Shown: one piece after another, positions 15,237 to 25,017 of the stretch
Layout: the number at the start of each line of letters is the position of its first letter
Position numbering within the stretch: the first letter of the stretch is position 1
DNA from: Brucella tritici
Lineage (GTDB): Bacteria; Pseudomonadota; Alphaproteobacteria; Rhizobiales; Rhizobiaceae
Direction: 5' to 3'
DNA: 64,000 nt
Assembly: GCF_008932295.1 (NCBI RefSeq)
Contig: NZ_WBWA01000021.1
Span: forward strand, 1-64,000
The notes under the pieces: model-generated
Told to the model about the DNA's origin: nothing
The model's database searches: none
The model's input: the letters and a program-made list of their open reading frames with translations, nothing else
Program-made: the position numbers and the translations under genes

Positions 15237-15977
15237 TCAGATCACTTCGCGAACAAAGCGGCCATGCCGCTTGCAATATTGCACCACTGGCAAGGTGGAA
15301 GGCAGTTCAAGTTTGGTATCCGACAGAAGCACGCGGGCTTCTTTCAGGATGGCCTGAGTTATATGAGCGACGTCGAGTTTATCGATTTGATCGATGGAAA
15401 CCCAGTCCAGATCCTCCAGTTCGCCACTGGGAACGAGTGATTGCCCGTCCAGCTCCGGTATATGATCGCGAAATGCGATAAAAAAGCGGGTATCGAACCG
15501 TCGAACATTGTCCGGCGGCGTTACCGCACGGGCAAAATAGCGCAGGCTGTTCAAGGCTGGCATCACGCCGTTGTCGAGGAAGGCTGACCAGTCGCGGTGT
15601 GTGGGTAAAGCGATTGGAGCCGAGGTAGCTTGCCCTATACGGAGGCCGGTCTCTTCAAAAGTTTCGCGAATAGCGCATAGGCCGAGAGCACGGGCGCGAC
15701 GCAGCGATGCACGAGCCCCCATGCCTGCGAGCAGCTTGGCAACATCATTATTATTGAGTTCAGCCGCAGCAGCGATAGCGCCATCTACAGGGTCGGCACG
15801 ACCGCCTGGAAAAACAAACTTGCCGGGCATGAACACAAGGCTGGCGTGGCGTCTGCCCATGAGAATTCGCGGCTCGCTGCCAGATCTGTCGACAAGCAAC
15901 AGGGATGCGGCGTCGCGCGGTCGCAAAGCTTTCGCGGCTTTGACTGAAGAGGAGGGAGGCTGAACCATGGCGGTCAT
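15237..15977 (-). CDS. NUDIX hydrolase (NUDT7/19-like)
   Basis: A 246-residue pyrophosphohydrolase. The Nudix helix REtFEETGL (within LGLCAIRETFEETGLRIG) supplies the metal-binding glutamates. The GG that normally begins the 23-residue Nudix box (FPGGRADP) is about 45 residues earlier, so there is a long insertion, as in the NUDT19-like CoA-diphosphatase branch. AAGGT precedes the ATG at 15977; the ATG at 15968 is an alternative. It overlaps no neighbour but sits tightly between the DUF983 gene and the MFS gene. A nucleotide or CoA derivative is the likely substrate, by family only. Confidence 0.85.
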   Translation of the reverse strand: MTAMVQPPSSSVKAAKALRPRDAASLLLVDRSGSEPRILMGRRHASLVFMPGKFVFPGGRADPVDGAIAAAAELNNNDVAKLLAGMGARASLRRARALGLCAIRETFEETGLRIGQATSAPIALPTHRDWSAFLDNGVMPALNSLRYFARAVTPPDNVRRFDTRFFIAFRDHIPELDGQSLVPSGELEDLDWVSIDQIDKLDVAHITQAILKEARVLLSDTKLELPSTLPVVQYCKRHGRFVREVI

Positions 15978-15985
15978 GGTGACCT

Positions 15986-16447
15986 TCAGGTCACGTCGCC
16001 ATATTCGCCTTCGCCCTTACCCCCAAAACCATGCATGTAGAGCGCCCATTGTAGGCCAATGGTCGCACCTTTCATGGGTTGGAGAAGCAACAGCGACATA
16101 ATCACCGTCAGCGGTCCCCATATCGCCATATGAGCCCAGAGTGGCAGATTGGTGGTTGCTTCCACGCCCATGAAAGCGCCTACAACCACGTGTCCCACGA
16201 TCAAAATGGTGAGGTACGCAGGAAGATCGTCGGCGCGTTGTTCTGTGTAGTCTTCGCCACACACGGAACACTGCGCAACTGGTTTCACAAATGAACGAAA
16301 AAGCTTTCCTTCACCGCAATGCGGGCAACGTCCGCGAAAACCGCGCCACATCGCTTCCCCCAAAGGGCGTTTCGGGTGAACGGCCTTGGGGTTTTCGCCG
16401 CCGAAAACCTGCACATTTTGCGCAGAATTGGCCTCTAGCGTGCTCAT
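15986..16447 (-). CDS. DUF983 membrane protein
   Basis: A 153-residue DUF983 protein. A zinc-ribbon-like head (CPHCGEGKLF … CSVCGEDY) precedes two hydrophobic helices (LPAYLTILIVGHVVVGAFMGV and MAIWGPLTVIMSLLLLQPMKG). The family is alphaproteobacterial and uncharacterised. The start shares one base with the rnr stop (TGATG), so it is probably translationally coupled to rnr. Confidence 0.9.
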   Translation of the reverse strand: MSTLEANSAQNVQVFGGENPKAVHPKRPLGEAMWRGFRGRCPHCGEGKLFRSFVKPVAQCSVCGEDYTEQRADDLPAYLTILIVGHVVVGAFMGVEATTNLPLWAHMAIWGPLTVIMSLLLLQPMKGATIGLQWALYMHGFGGKGEGEYGDVT

Positions 16448-18810
16448 CAGCGACCTCTTCTCTTCTGACGCGGAATACCCGCGGGTTTACCCCTTCGCCC
16501 ACGCATCGTCCGGCTTGCCTTATGATGCGAGCGGGTCGCCATTGGCAGAGGATGCGGTTCCGAAACCATCTCAAAACGAAGCGCGCCCGCAACGGGGAGC
16601 GCTTCTACAAGCCGAACCGTCACTGTATCACCAAGCCGGAAGCCTTTACCGCTCCGTTCACCGGCAATCGCATGGTTCGCTTCGTCATATAAATAGTATT
16701 CATGACCTAAAGTTGAAATGGGTACCAGCCCATCCGCGCCATATGTCGCAAGGTTCACGAAAAGACCAGCCCGCGTTACGCCCGTAACGCGCCCTTCATA
16801 TTCGTCTCCAAGATGTGCGGCGAGAAAATGTGCAATGAGACGGTCAACAGTTTCACGCTCGGCCAGCATGGCGCGACGTTCGGTCGAGGAGATGAGCGCG
16901 GAGATTTCTTCGAGATGCGCTTCCTCCTCTGTCGTTAATCCGTCACTTCCAAGGTTCAGGGCCTTGATCAGAGCGCGGTGAACGATGAGGTCGGCGTAAC
17001 GGCGGATCGGCGAGGTGAAATGCGCATAACGGCTCAGATGCAAGCCGAAATGTCCGATATTATCAGGGTTATATTCCGCTTGGCTTTGTGTGCGCAGCAC
17101 GACCTGATTGACCAGTTCTTGATGATCCGAGCCTTCAACGGCTTCAAGAATCCGGTTGAACTGAGCGGGCTGCAATTCCGCACCCTTGGCAAGGTTCAGA
17201 TCAAGCGTGCGCAGGAACTCACGCAGGGTTTCCTGCTTGGCAAGCGCCGGTGCATCGTGAATGCGGAAAATCAACGGCTGGCGGCGCGCTTCCAATGTTT
17301 CTGCGGCAGCGACATTCGCCTGAATCATAAACTCTTCGATCAGCTTGTGCGCGTCGAGCCGTTCGGGAACGATAACCTTATCCACCTTGCCATCGGGCGT
17401 GAGCAGAATTTTCTTTTCCGGTAGGTCGAGTTCCAGCGGTTCGCGGGCATCGCGCCCCCGCTTCAGTACGGCATAGGCGTTCCACAGCGGTTTCAATATG
17501 CCATCGAGAATCGGCGCGGTCTTATCATCCGGCGCGCCATCGACGGCAGCCTGCGCTTGCGAATAGCTGAGTTTTGCCGCCGATTTCATCATGATGCGAT
17601 GGAATTTGTGCGACTTCTTGCGCCCATCAGCCGCAAAAATCATACGAACGGCAAGAGCGGGACGATCTTCAAGTTCACGAAGCGAACAGAGATTGTTTGA
17701 AATCCGCTCGGGTAGCATTGGCACGACGCGGTCCGGGAAATAGACCGAGTTACCGCGCTTCTGTGCTTCGCGATCAAGCGCGGAATCTGGCCGAACATAG
17801 GCCGCAACGTCTGCGATAGCCACAATGACAATCTGGCCGCCCGGATTCTCGGAGTCCTTATCCGGTTCGGCGTAAACCGCATCATCATGATCCTTGGCAT
17901 CAGCCGGATCGATGGTCAGGAGCGGAATATCGCGCCAGTCTTCCCTGCCGTCCATCGCCGCAGGCTGGGTGGCTTCTGCCTCGCTCAGCGCTTCCGCTGG
18001 AAAAACATGAGGAATCTCATGCTCGTGAATGGCAATCATCGACAGGGCTTTTTCGCTGTCGATAGACCCGACCACTTGTCGAACCTTGCCGCGTGGCAAC
18101 CCCTGACGGCGCGAGGAAATCAGGTCGACTTCAACAAGATCGCCAGGTTCGGCATTTTTGAGCTGTGCCGGGTCAAGCTGCACTTCCGGCTGCTTTCGGT
18201 TTACCGGGTCAAGGCGCCATTCACCATTGCCAAGCTTGCGCACAATGCCGAGCACCGCATTTGTGCGGTGCTCGAGGCGCTTCATCACCCGGGCGGTATA
18301 ATCCGGTCCGTCACGATCCTCACTGCGGAATATTTTTGCCAGAACGCGGTCACCCACGCCAACAGCCGGGCCGCCTTCGGAAGCCTTGTTCAACCGGGTG
18401 CGGCGGATCAGGACGACGGGAGGCTTGCCATAAGCGGCTTCATCCCACTCCGACGGACGTGCCAGTAAACCGCCATCCTCGTCGCGCCCGGTGATATCAA
18501 GCACGGTAACTGCTGGCAGCGCACCAGGACGAGACAACTTGCGGGCGCGTTTTTCGACCAGGCCCTCGTCGGAGAGCTCGCGCAGGAGGTCCTTCAGATA
18601 GACCCGGGCATCCCCCTTGATGTTGAATGCTTTTGCCAGCTCACGCTTGCCTGCCCGATCGGGGTTCTCCTCAATATATTTGAGAACCTCTTCGCGGGTC
18701 GGAAGGAACGCATTGGGATCGTTCCTTCCATCAGCGGATTTGGCTTTGGCTGCACGCCGTTCGGTCCGCGCGGATCGACCGGTATCGGATTTGGAAAAAC
18801 GGCGTGCCAA
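16447..18810 (-). CDS. rnr: Ribonuclease R
   Basis: A 787-residue 3'-5' exoribonuclease that degrades structured RNA and helps trans-translation. Order: basic N-terminus with helix-turn-helix (REEVLKYIEENPDRAGKRELAKAF), cold-shock domains, the RNB domain with catalytic aspartates (TIDPADAKDHDDAVYA), S1 domain (~650-740) and a basic tail ending GRR. The start is TTG at 18810, set by GAGGAG 6 nt upstream, which itself overlaps the topA stop. Translation is thus likely coupled to topA. Confidence 0.95.
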   Translation of the reverse strand: MARRFSKSDTGRSARTERRAAKAKSADGRNDPNAFLPTREEVLKYIEENPDRAGKRELAKAFNIKGDARVYLKDLLRELSDEGLVEKRARKLSRPGALPAVTVLDITGRDEDGGLLARPSEWDEAAYGKPPVVLIRRTRLNKASEGGPAVGVGDRVLAKIFRSEDRDGPDYTARVMKRLEHRTNAVLGIVRKLGNGEWRLDPVNRKQPEVQLDPAQLKNAEPGDLVEVDLISSRRQGLPRGKVRQVVGSIDSEKALSMIAIHEHEIPHVFPAEALSEAEATQPAAMDGREDWRDIPLLTIDPADAKDHDDAVYAEPDKDSENPGGQIVIVAIADVAAYVRPDSALDREAQKRGNSVYFPDRVVPMLPERISNNLCSLRELEDRPALAVRMIFAADGRKKSHKFHRIMMKSAAKLSYSQAQAAVDGAPDDKTAPILDGILKPLWNAYAVLKRGRDAREPLELDLPEKKILLTPDGKVDKVIVPERLDAHKLIEEFMIQANVAAAETLEARRQPLIFRIHDAPALAKQETLREFLRTLDLNLAKGAELQPAQFNRILEAVEGSDHQELVNQVVLRTQSQAEYNPDNIGHFGLHLSRYAHFTSPIRRYADLIVHRALIKALNLGSDGLTTEEEAHLEEISALISSTERRAMLAERETVDRLIAHFLAAHLGDEYEGRVTGVTRAGLFVNLATYGADGLVPISTLGHEYYLYDEANHAIAGERSGKGFRLGDTVTVRLVEALPVAGALRFEMVSEPHPLPMATRSHHKASRTMRGRRGKPAGIPRQKRRGR

Positions 18811-18813
18811 TTG

Positions 18814-21471
18814 CTACTCCTCTACCGCCTCAGCCTTGGATTTGGCTTTCGGCTTGGCTGTCGACTTGGCCTTTGCTGGCGCCTTTTTGGCCGCGGGCTT
18901 CTTTGCAGAGGCTTTCTTTTCAGTGCCGGCCGAAGCCTTGCGGGCAGGGGCTTTCTTGCTCTTGGAGGAACCAGCCTTTTCTGTAATCAGTTGCAGTGCT
19001 TCTTCCAACGTAACACTTGCCGGGTCCTTGCCCTTCGGCAAAGTGGCGTTGACCTTGCCCCAATTGACATAAGGTCCATAGCGACCGTCGCGAACAGTGA
19101 TTGAACCGCCTTCGGGATGGTCGCCGAGTGTCGCCAATGCAGCCGGTGTGGAGCGGCCACGACCGCCGCCCTTCGACTGTTTGTCTGCCAGAACGGACAC
19201 AGCGCGATTGAGACCGACGGAAAAGACTTCTTCGGCATTCTCCAGATTGGCGAATGTCCCATCATGGCTGACATAGGGCCCATAGCGACCGATGCCGGCG
19301 GAGATCATCTTGCCGGTTTCTGGATGCTGGCCGATGTCACGCGGCAGAGACAGAAGTGCAACGGCTTTCTCATGGTCGAGCGTATCGACGGTCCAGCCTT
19401 TCGGAAGGCTGGCGCGCTTTGCTTCCTTGCCCTCGCCGCGCTGGACATAAGGGCCGAAACGACCAGTCCGGGCGGTGATTTCCTCCCCGGTGAATGGGTC
19501 CTTGCCGAGAGATTTTGGCTCGTCCGCAGCTGCAGATTCGCCATTGGCGTCACCGCCGAGCTGGCGTGTATATTTGCATTCTGGATAGTTGGAGCAGCCG
19601 ACGAATGCCCCGTATTTGCCAAGCTTCAACGACAGCATTCCTGTGCCGCAGGTCGGGCACGAACGCGGATCACTACCGTCTTCGCGTGCAGGGAATACCA
19701 GCGGTGCAAGTTCTTCGTTCAGCGCATCGAGAACATTGGTGACGCGCAATTCCTTGATGTCATCGACATTACCGGAGAAGTCGCGCCAGAAGTCGCGCAG
19801 AACATCCTTCCAGGAAAGCTTGCCATCCGAAATAAGATCGAGCTTTTCCTCAAGGTCTGCCGTGAAGTCATATTCCACATAGCGCTCGAAGAAGCTTTCG
19901 AGGAAGGCCGTGACCAGTCGACCCTTTGGTTCTGGAATAAGCTTGCGCTTGTCGATCGTGATATATTCGCGATCGCGCAAAGTGGCCAGCGTTGCAGCGT
20001 AGGTCGAAGGACGACCGATGCCGAGTTCTTCCATTTTTTTGATGAGCGAAGCTTCCGAATAGCGCGGCGGCGGTTCGGTCGAATGCTGGGTCGCATCGAT
20101 CTTTTCGCGTGCCAGAGCTTCACCAGAACGAATTTCCGGCAGCTTTGCACTATCCTCGTCGTCGTCCTCTTCCTCGCGATGATCCATATAGGCGGCGAGG
20201 AATCCATCGAATTTCGTGACCGAACCGTTGGCACGCAGCATGGCGGAGCGCGAGCCGTTGATCGCCTCAATGTCGACGGTAGTGCGTTCAATATCGGCAG
20301 CCTGCATCTGGCTGGCGATGGCGCGTTTCCAGATCAACTCATAGAGTCGCGCCTGATCCTCATCGAGATAACGGCGCACATCCTTCGGGTGACGCGAGAA
20401 ATCCGTCGGGCGGATGGCTTCGTGCGCTTCCTGTGCGTTCTTGGCCTTGCTGGAATAATAGCGTGGCTTTTCCGGCACATATTTTGCACCGAAGCTTTTG
20501 CCGATGGCGTCACGGGCTGCGTTGATTGCTTCCGGAGCGATCTGCACGCCGTCGGTACGCATATAGGTGATCAGACCGGCAGTTTCGCCGCCAATATCGA
20601 CGCCTTCATAAAGCCGCTGTGCCACCTGCATGGTGCGCGAGGCAGAAAAACCGAGCTGGCCGGACGCTGCCTGCTGTAGAGTCGAGGTGGTGAATGGCGG
20701 TCCCGGATTGCGTTTGGTCGGCTTTGCCTCGACGGAAAGAGCTTTGAAGCTTGCACCTTCCAGCATGGTGCGAATGGCCGTTGCCTGTTCGCCATTCTTA
20801 ATGTCGAGTTTGCCGAGCTTCTTGCCGTCAACAGCAGTGAGGCGGGCAGTGAAACTGTCATTGCGCGGTGTCTTCAACAGCGCCGCGATGTTCCAGTATT
20901 CCTCACGGATGAAGCGTTCGATCTCGGATTCGCGATCGGCGACGAGACGCAGGGCAACAGATTGTACACGACCTGCTGAGCGCGCGCCCGGCAGTTTGCG
21001 CCACAGAACAGGCGAGAGGGTGAAGCCTACGAGATAATCCAGTGCACGGCGCGCCAGATAAGCATCGACCAATGGTTCATCGATATCGCGTGGATTGGCG
21101 ATAGCATAGAGAACAGCCTTTTTGGTGATGGCATTGAAAGCCACACGCTTGACCGTCTTGCCCTTGAGCGCCTTTTTCTGATTGAGCACTTCAAGCACAT
21201 GCCACGAGATGGCTTCACCTTCGCGATCCGGGTCGGTTGCGAGAATGATGCCGTCGCTGTCTTTCAGCGCTTTGACAATATCGGCAAGACGTTTGGAGGA
21301 ATTGCTATCCACCTCCCACGACATTGCAAAGTCTTCATCAGGGCGAACCGAGCCATCTTTAGCTGGCAGGTCTCGCACATGACCGAACGAGGCCAGAACC
21401 TTATAGTTCGAGCCCAGATACTTATTGATGGTTTTAGCCTTGGCAGGCGATTCGACAACGACGACGTTCAT
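18814..21471 (-). CDS. topA: DNA topoisomerase I
   Basis: An 885-residue type IA topoisomerase relaxing negative supercoils. The N-terminal Toprim domain opens VVVVESPAKAKTINKYLG and holds ATDPDREGEAISWH. The active-site Tyr is in LITYMRTDG. One four-cysteine zinc finger (CPTCGTGM…CSNYPECKY) is followed by several FGPYV/GRYGPYV repeat units that replace further fingers. The C-terminus is a Lys/Ala-rich tail of about 60 residues, typical of alphaproteobacterial TopA and probably DNA-binding. No strong ribosome binding site is seen. rnr is 3 bp downstream. Confidence 0.96.
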   Translation of the reverse strand: MNVVVVESPAKAKTINKYLGSNYKVLASFGHVRDLPAKDGSVRPDEDFAMSWEVDSNSSKRLADIVKALKDSDGIILATDPDREGEAISWHVLEVLNQKKALKGKTVKRVAFNAITKKAVLYAIANPRDIDEPLVDAYLARRALDYLVGFTLSPVLWRKLPGARSAGRVQSVALRLVADRESEIERFIREEYWNIAALLKTPRNDSFTARLTAVDGKKLGKLDIKNGEQATAIRTMLEGASFKALSVEAKPTKRNPGPPFTTSTLQQAASGQLGFSASRTMQVAQRLYEGVDIGGETAGLITYMRTDGVQIAPEAINAARDAIGKSFGAKYVPEKPRYYSSKAKNAQEAHEAIRPTDFSRHPKDVRRYLDEDQARLYELIWKRAIASQMQAADIERTTVDIEAINGSRSAMLRANGSVTKFDGFLAAYMDHREEEDDDEDSAKLPEIRSGEALAREKIDATQHSTEPPPRYSEASLIKKMEELGIGRPSTYAATLATLRDREYITIDKRKLIPEPKGRLVTAFLESFFERYVEYDFTADLEEKLDLISDGKLSWKDVLRDFWRDFSGNVDDIKELRVTNVLDALNEELAPLVFPAREDGSDPRSCPTCGTGMLSLKLGKYGAFVGCSNYPECKYTRQLGGDANGESAAADEPKSLGKDPFTGEEITARTGRFGPYVQRGEGKEAKRASLPKGWTVDTLDHEKAVALLSLPRDIGQHPETGKMISAGIGRYGPYVSHDGTFANLENAEEVFSVGLNRAVSVLADKQSKGGGRGRSTPAALATLGDHPEGGSITVRDGRYGPYVNWGKVNATLPKGKDPASVTLEEALQLITEKAGSSKSKKAPARKASAGTEKKASAKKPAAKKAPAKAKSTAKPKAKSKAEAVEE

Positions 21472-21678
21472 TTAAAGCAGCCCAGATTCGCGCCCCATGG
21501 AGACAAAATATCTCCTCTCCGCGAGAAATTCGTTGCCTTCACATGAACAGCAGGCAGCGTTTGGTCAAGAGCAGGACGACAAAAATAACGAAATACAACT
21601 TAAAATTGCTGTTAAGTTGAGTGAAACCAATAGTAGCATAGGGTGCAGGGAAATCAGTTATCTCGCGAGGAGATAGGT

Positions 21679-21885
21679 ATGAACGATATGGCGAGTTTTC
21701 CAGAGACGGAAGACGGTGAGTGTGTGGAAACCGCGACTCGCTTCGAGACGGTAACATATATTGAGCAGATGCTCGAACAGCTTAGCATGATGGCGAAAAG
21801 TACGAATTATGTATTGCTGGCCTATATGATTGAGATGGCTCATGTGGAGGCCCGAGAAGCTCTTCAGAATGAGTCCGAGGCATAA
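21679..21885 (+). CDS. Conserved small acidic protein, unknown
   Basis: A 68-residue product from the ATG at 21679, with GAGGAG about 7 nt upstream. It is acidic and helical: FETVTYIEQMLEQLSMMAKS, then LLAYMIEMAHVEAREAL. Short proteins with this ending recur in Rhizobiales, without known function. It is divergent from topA and converges on dprA with a 4-bp gap, so it is a separate transcription unit. Confidence 0.7.
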   Translation: MNDMASFPETEDGECVETATRFETVTYIEQMLEQLSMMAKSTNYVLLAYMIEMAHVEAREALQNESEA

Positions 21886-21889
21886 TTCG

Positions 21890-23056
21890 TTATTCCAGAG
21901 GGACCAAAGCGACCTGATTACCCGCAAATCGATGTAGCCGTCCGGCCAGATCCAGTTCCAGCAAAATCAGATGAACGGCCCCGGTATCCATACCTGTATG
22001 ACGAACGAGCGCGTCGATGTCAGTCGGTACCGGACCGAGCGCATCGATAACGATGTCTCTTTGCTCGTCCGTTGCGATCGGTTGGAGTGATTCCGGTTCT
22101 TCCAACGCTGAAGACAAAAGATCGGGCTGTGCTAGTGTATCGGCCTGATAGGCGGTTGAGCCGGCCAGCGGCCTGAGTGCCTCGATGATGTCGTTCGCTT
22201 CTGTGACCAGTGTCGCACCTTGTTTCAGCAGCAGGTTTGTACCGCGTGCACGGGGATCAAGCGGAGAGCCTGGAACGGCAAACACGGTGCGTCCCATGTC
22301 TCCTGCCATACGCGCGCTGATAAGCGAGCCGGAACGCTCGGCTGCTTCAACAACGATCAGTCCTAGCGATAAGCCTGCAATAATCCGATTGCGGCGCGGA
22401 AAATCACGCGAGCGCGGCTCCGCGCCCATCGGCATTTCACTTATGAGCGCGCCGCCCTGTTCCGGTATCGCGCGATAGAGAGGAAGGTTTTCCGGCGGAT
22501 AGGGACGGTCAAGTCCGCCTGCAAGTACTGCTACTGTGCCTGTTTTCAGGCTTGCGCGGTGTGCAGCGGCATCAATACCGCGCGCAAGCCCCGAAATAAC
22601 AGCAAATCCGGCTTCGCCAAGATCGTGTGCCAGGCGTTCGGTAAACCGCGCGCCAATCACCGAAGCATTGCGCGAACCGACAATTGCAATGGGGGGCTTG
22701 CGGAAGACGGCTGCATTTCCCTTGATTGTAACCAGGGGGGGCGGAGCTTCACAGTTTCTGAGCTGCTGCGGATAATCCGGCTCGCCCATGCCGACAAGAC
22801 GGGCACCGGCGCGCTCAATGGCTTCAAGCTCGCGCTCAGCGTCGTCCAAGGATGCAACACGGATCGGACGGGCACTGCCGCCTCTGATATTGAGATCAGG
22901 CAACATTTCTATGGCGCTTGAGGCTGAGCCGCAAAACAGAATCAGATCGCGAAACGTGACAGGGCCGATGTTGTCGGTCCGGATGAGGCGTAGCCAGTTG
23001 AGCCGCTGACGATCAGAGAGGCGAATTCCAGTTTTCGAATTCGCGCTTTCCTTCAT
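21890..23056 (-). CDS. dprA: DNA processing protein DprA
   Basis: A 388-residue protein that loads RecA on incoming single-stranded DNA during transformation. It has an N-terminal SAM-like region (to ~75), then the extended Rossmann fold with [27 protein letters not shown] and the [12 protein letters not shown] loop. A C-terminal winged-helix domain (~320-380: [21 protein letters not shown]) is also present. Its ATG overlaps the plsY stop by 4 bp, so the two are coupled. Natural transformation is not otherwise evidenced here. Confidence 0.95.
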   Translation of the reverse strand: MKESANSKTGIRLSDRQRLNWLRLIRTDNIGPVTFRDLILFCGSASSAIEMLPDLNIRGGSARPIRVASLDDAERELEAIERAGARLVGMGEPDYPQQLRNCEAPPPLVTIKGNAAVFRKPPIAIVGSRNASVIGARFTERLAHDLGEAGFAVISGLARGIDAAAHRASLKTGTVAVLAGGLDRPYPPENLPLYRAIPEQGGALISEMPMGAEPRSRDFPRRNRIIAGLSLGLIVVEAAERSGSLISARMAGDMGRTVFAVPGSPLDPRARGTNLLLKQGATLVTEANDIIEALRPLAGSTAYQADTLAQPDLLSSALEEPESLQPIATDEQRDIVIDALGPVPTDIDALVRHTGMDTGAVHLILLELDLAGRLHRFAGNQVALVPLE

Positions 23057-23658
23057 CCCTTAGCTCCGATCTTGCTCTCGGTGCCGTTCAAGAGGCGCGA
23101 AATATTCGCCTTATGTTTGAAGATAACGATGACCGTCATGATCGCAAAGAGAATTGCGATTGCGGAATAGCCTCTCGAATAAAGCGCGATGGGAACAACG
23201 ACGCTGGCGATAAGTGCTGCAAGGGAAGAATAACGCGTCAGGAGTGCTGTTACGATCCAGACGGCAGCGAAAACCAGCGCGCCGGGCCATGCAAGACCGA
23301 TAAGAACGCCCAGATAGGTGGCAACGCCCTTGCCGCCCTTGAAACCGATCCATACTGGAAAGAGATGACCGATGAAGGCACCGAAACCAGCGCCAATGGC
23401 GGCATCCGGCCCGTAGCGTGAAGCGACGAGAACGGCGACAGTGCCTTTGAGCATGTCAAAAATCAGCGTTGCCGCAGCAAGCTTCTTGTTACCGGTGCGC
23501 AGCACATTCGTTGCGCCAATGTTGCCCGAGCCGATGGACCGGACATCACCCAACCCGGCGAACCTGGTCAGGATCAAACCAAACGGAATGGAGCCAAGAA
23601 AATAGCCGAAGATGAGCGCTCCCATGAGCGCCAAGCTAAGGAATCCCGCTTCGGCCAT
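23053..23658 (-). CDS. plsY: Acyl-phosphate:glycerol-3-phosphate acyltransferase
   Basis: A 201-residue inner-membrane enzyme making lysophosphatidic acid from acyl-phosphate and glycerol-3-phosphate, the first membrane phospholipid step. All three family motifs are visible: [24 protein letters not shown] and a C-terminal [13 protein letters not shown]. Five hydrophobic segments. AAGGGGAC precedes the ATG. It lies after pyrC' with a 72-bp gap and is coupled to dprA. Confidence 0.96.
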   Translation of the reverse strand: MAEAGFLSLALMGALIFGYFLGSIPFGLILTRFAGLGDVRSIGSGNIGATNVLRTGNKKLAAATLIFDMLKGTVAVLVASRYGPDAAIGAGFGAFIGHLFPVWIGFKGGKGVATYLGVLIGLAWPGALVFAAVWIVTALLTRYSSLAALIASVVVPIALYSRGYSAIAILFAIMTVIVIFKHKANISRLLNGTESKIGAKG

Positions 23659-23730
23659 GAATGTCCCCTTGTTTCTTGATTCCGCCTACCCGGAATTTTC
23701 GGATGATTGTTCCGGGTTATGCGGTGTTTT

Positions 23731-25017
23731 TCAAGCCGAGTAAACGGTTTTGCCAGCCACTAAAGTGTGGACGACGCGACCTTGAAAGCGAGCACTTTCA
23801 AAGCAACTGTTCTTGGACAGCGAGTGCAGGTCTTCTTCGCGCACGATCCAGGGCTCATCCAGATCGACAATGGCGATATCTGCTCGGGCGCCCGGCTTGA
23901 GAGTGCCTGCATCAAGGCCAAAAATACGAGCTGGAGCTGTTGATAGCACTTCAACCAGACGCAGCAGCGGAATGCTGTCATTATGATAGAGACGAAGTGC
24001 GGCCCCCAGCAATGTTTCAAGGCCGATTGCGCCCGCTTCAGCATCCGAGAAAGGCAGGCGCTTGGTATCGACATCCTGCGGGTCGTGAGCGGAAACGATG
24101 ATATCAATAGTGCCGTTTTTCACGGCCTCTACCATGGCAAGGCGATCCTGTTCGCTGCGCAAAGGCGGCGAAAGTCGGAAAAACGTGCGGAACTCTCCAA
24201 TGTCGTTTTCATTGAGCGACAAATGGTTGATCGACACGCCTGCCGTTACCTTGGCACCAAGATCCTTCGAGCGACGCACGGCTTCCGCCGACATTTCGCA
24301 GGAAAGCTGTGCGGCATGATAGTTGCTGTTGGTTAGCGCTGCTAGACGCAGATCGCGTTCCAGCGGAATCACTTCCGCTTCACGCGGACTGCCGGAAAGA
24401 CCAAGCCAGCTTGCAAACAGGCCTTCGTTCATCACGCCGGTGGCACCGAGATAAGGATCACGGGTTTCGCAGGCAATCACGGCATCGAAATCGCGGGCAT
24501 AGGTCAGCGCGCGCCGCATGAGCTGCGTATTGGCGATTGTCTGCCTGCCTTCCGTGAAGGCGACCGCCCCGGCATCGCGCAGCAGACCGATTTCGGTCAT
24601 TTCCTCGCCATGCAGACCTTTGGTGATCGCCGCAGCCGGGTGCACGTTGACGACCGCCGTATCACGCGCAGTGCGTTTGACAAATTCCACCAGAGCCACG
24701 TCATCGATCACAGGATCGGTATCGGGCATCATGATGATGGAAGTTACGCCGCCAGCGGCTGCCGCACGGCTTGCTGAAGCAATAGTTTCGCGATGTTCGG
24801 CGCCGGGCTCACCGACGAAGACGCGCGCATCCACGAGGCCAGGCAATACTGCCTTGCCATTCAGGTCGATAATTTGCGCACCTTCCGGAGCGCCCTGATT
24901 TCTGACGTCCGAACCGGCGGCAACAATCTTGCCATCTTGGATCAGCAAACTACCGGTTTCATCGAGACCGCGCGACGGATCGATGATGCGCGCGTTTTCA
25001 AACAGGATCGCGCTCAT
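23731..25017 (-). CDS. pyrC: Dihydroorotase-like protein, probably non-catalytic (PyrC')
   Basis: A 428-residue amidohydrolase-fold protein of the class I dihydroorotase family. Normal enzymes have a metal-binding HxH in LPGLIDxHVHLREPG; here it reads [15 protein letters not shown], with both histidines gone. The later TDHAPH active-site segment is replaced by SAHDPQDVD. It overlaps pyrB by 4 bp. In Pseudomonas such an inactive PyrC' is a structural partner of aspartate transcarbamoylase, and I infer the same here. A catalytic dihydroorotase must then be encoded elsewhere. Confidence 0.88.
   Translation of the reverse strand: MSAILFENARIIDPSRGLDETGSLLIQDGKIVAAGSDVRNQGAPEGAQIIDLNGKAVLPGLVDARVFVGEPGAEHRETIASASRAAAAGGVTSIIMMPDTDPVIDDVALVEFVKRTARDTAVVNVHPAAAITKGLHGEEMTEIGLLRDAGAVAFTEGRQTIANTQLMRRALTYARDFDAVIACETRDPYLGATGVMNEGLFASWLGLSGSPREAEVIPLERDLRLAALTNSNYHAAQLSCEMSAEAVRRSKDLGAKVTAGVSINHLSLNENDIGEFRTFFRLSPPLRSEQDRLAMVEAVKNGTIDIIVSAHDPQDVDTKRLPFSDAEAGAIGLETLLGAALRLYHNDSIPLLRLVEVLSTAPARIFGLDAGTLKPGARADIAIVDLDEPWIVREEDLHSLSKNSCFESARFQGRVVHTLVAGKTVYSA

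Noticed and set aside
19117-20679. 520-codon open frame antisense to topA
   Set aside because: A codon-bias shadow of a high-GC gene; topA itself is intact with all motifs. Similar shadows antisense to parE (32345-33970), glmU (49339-50625) and mfd (57556-58986) were rejected for the same reason.
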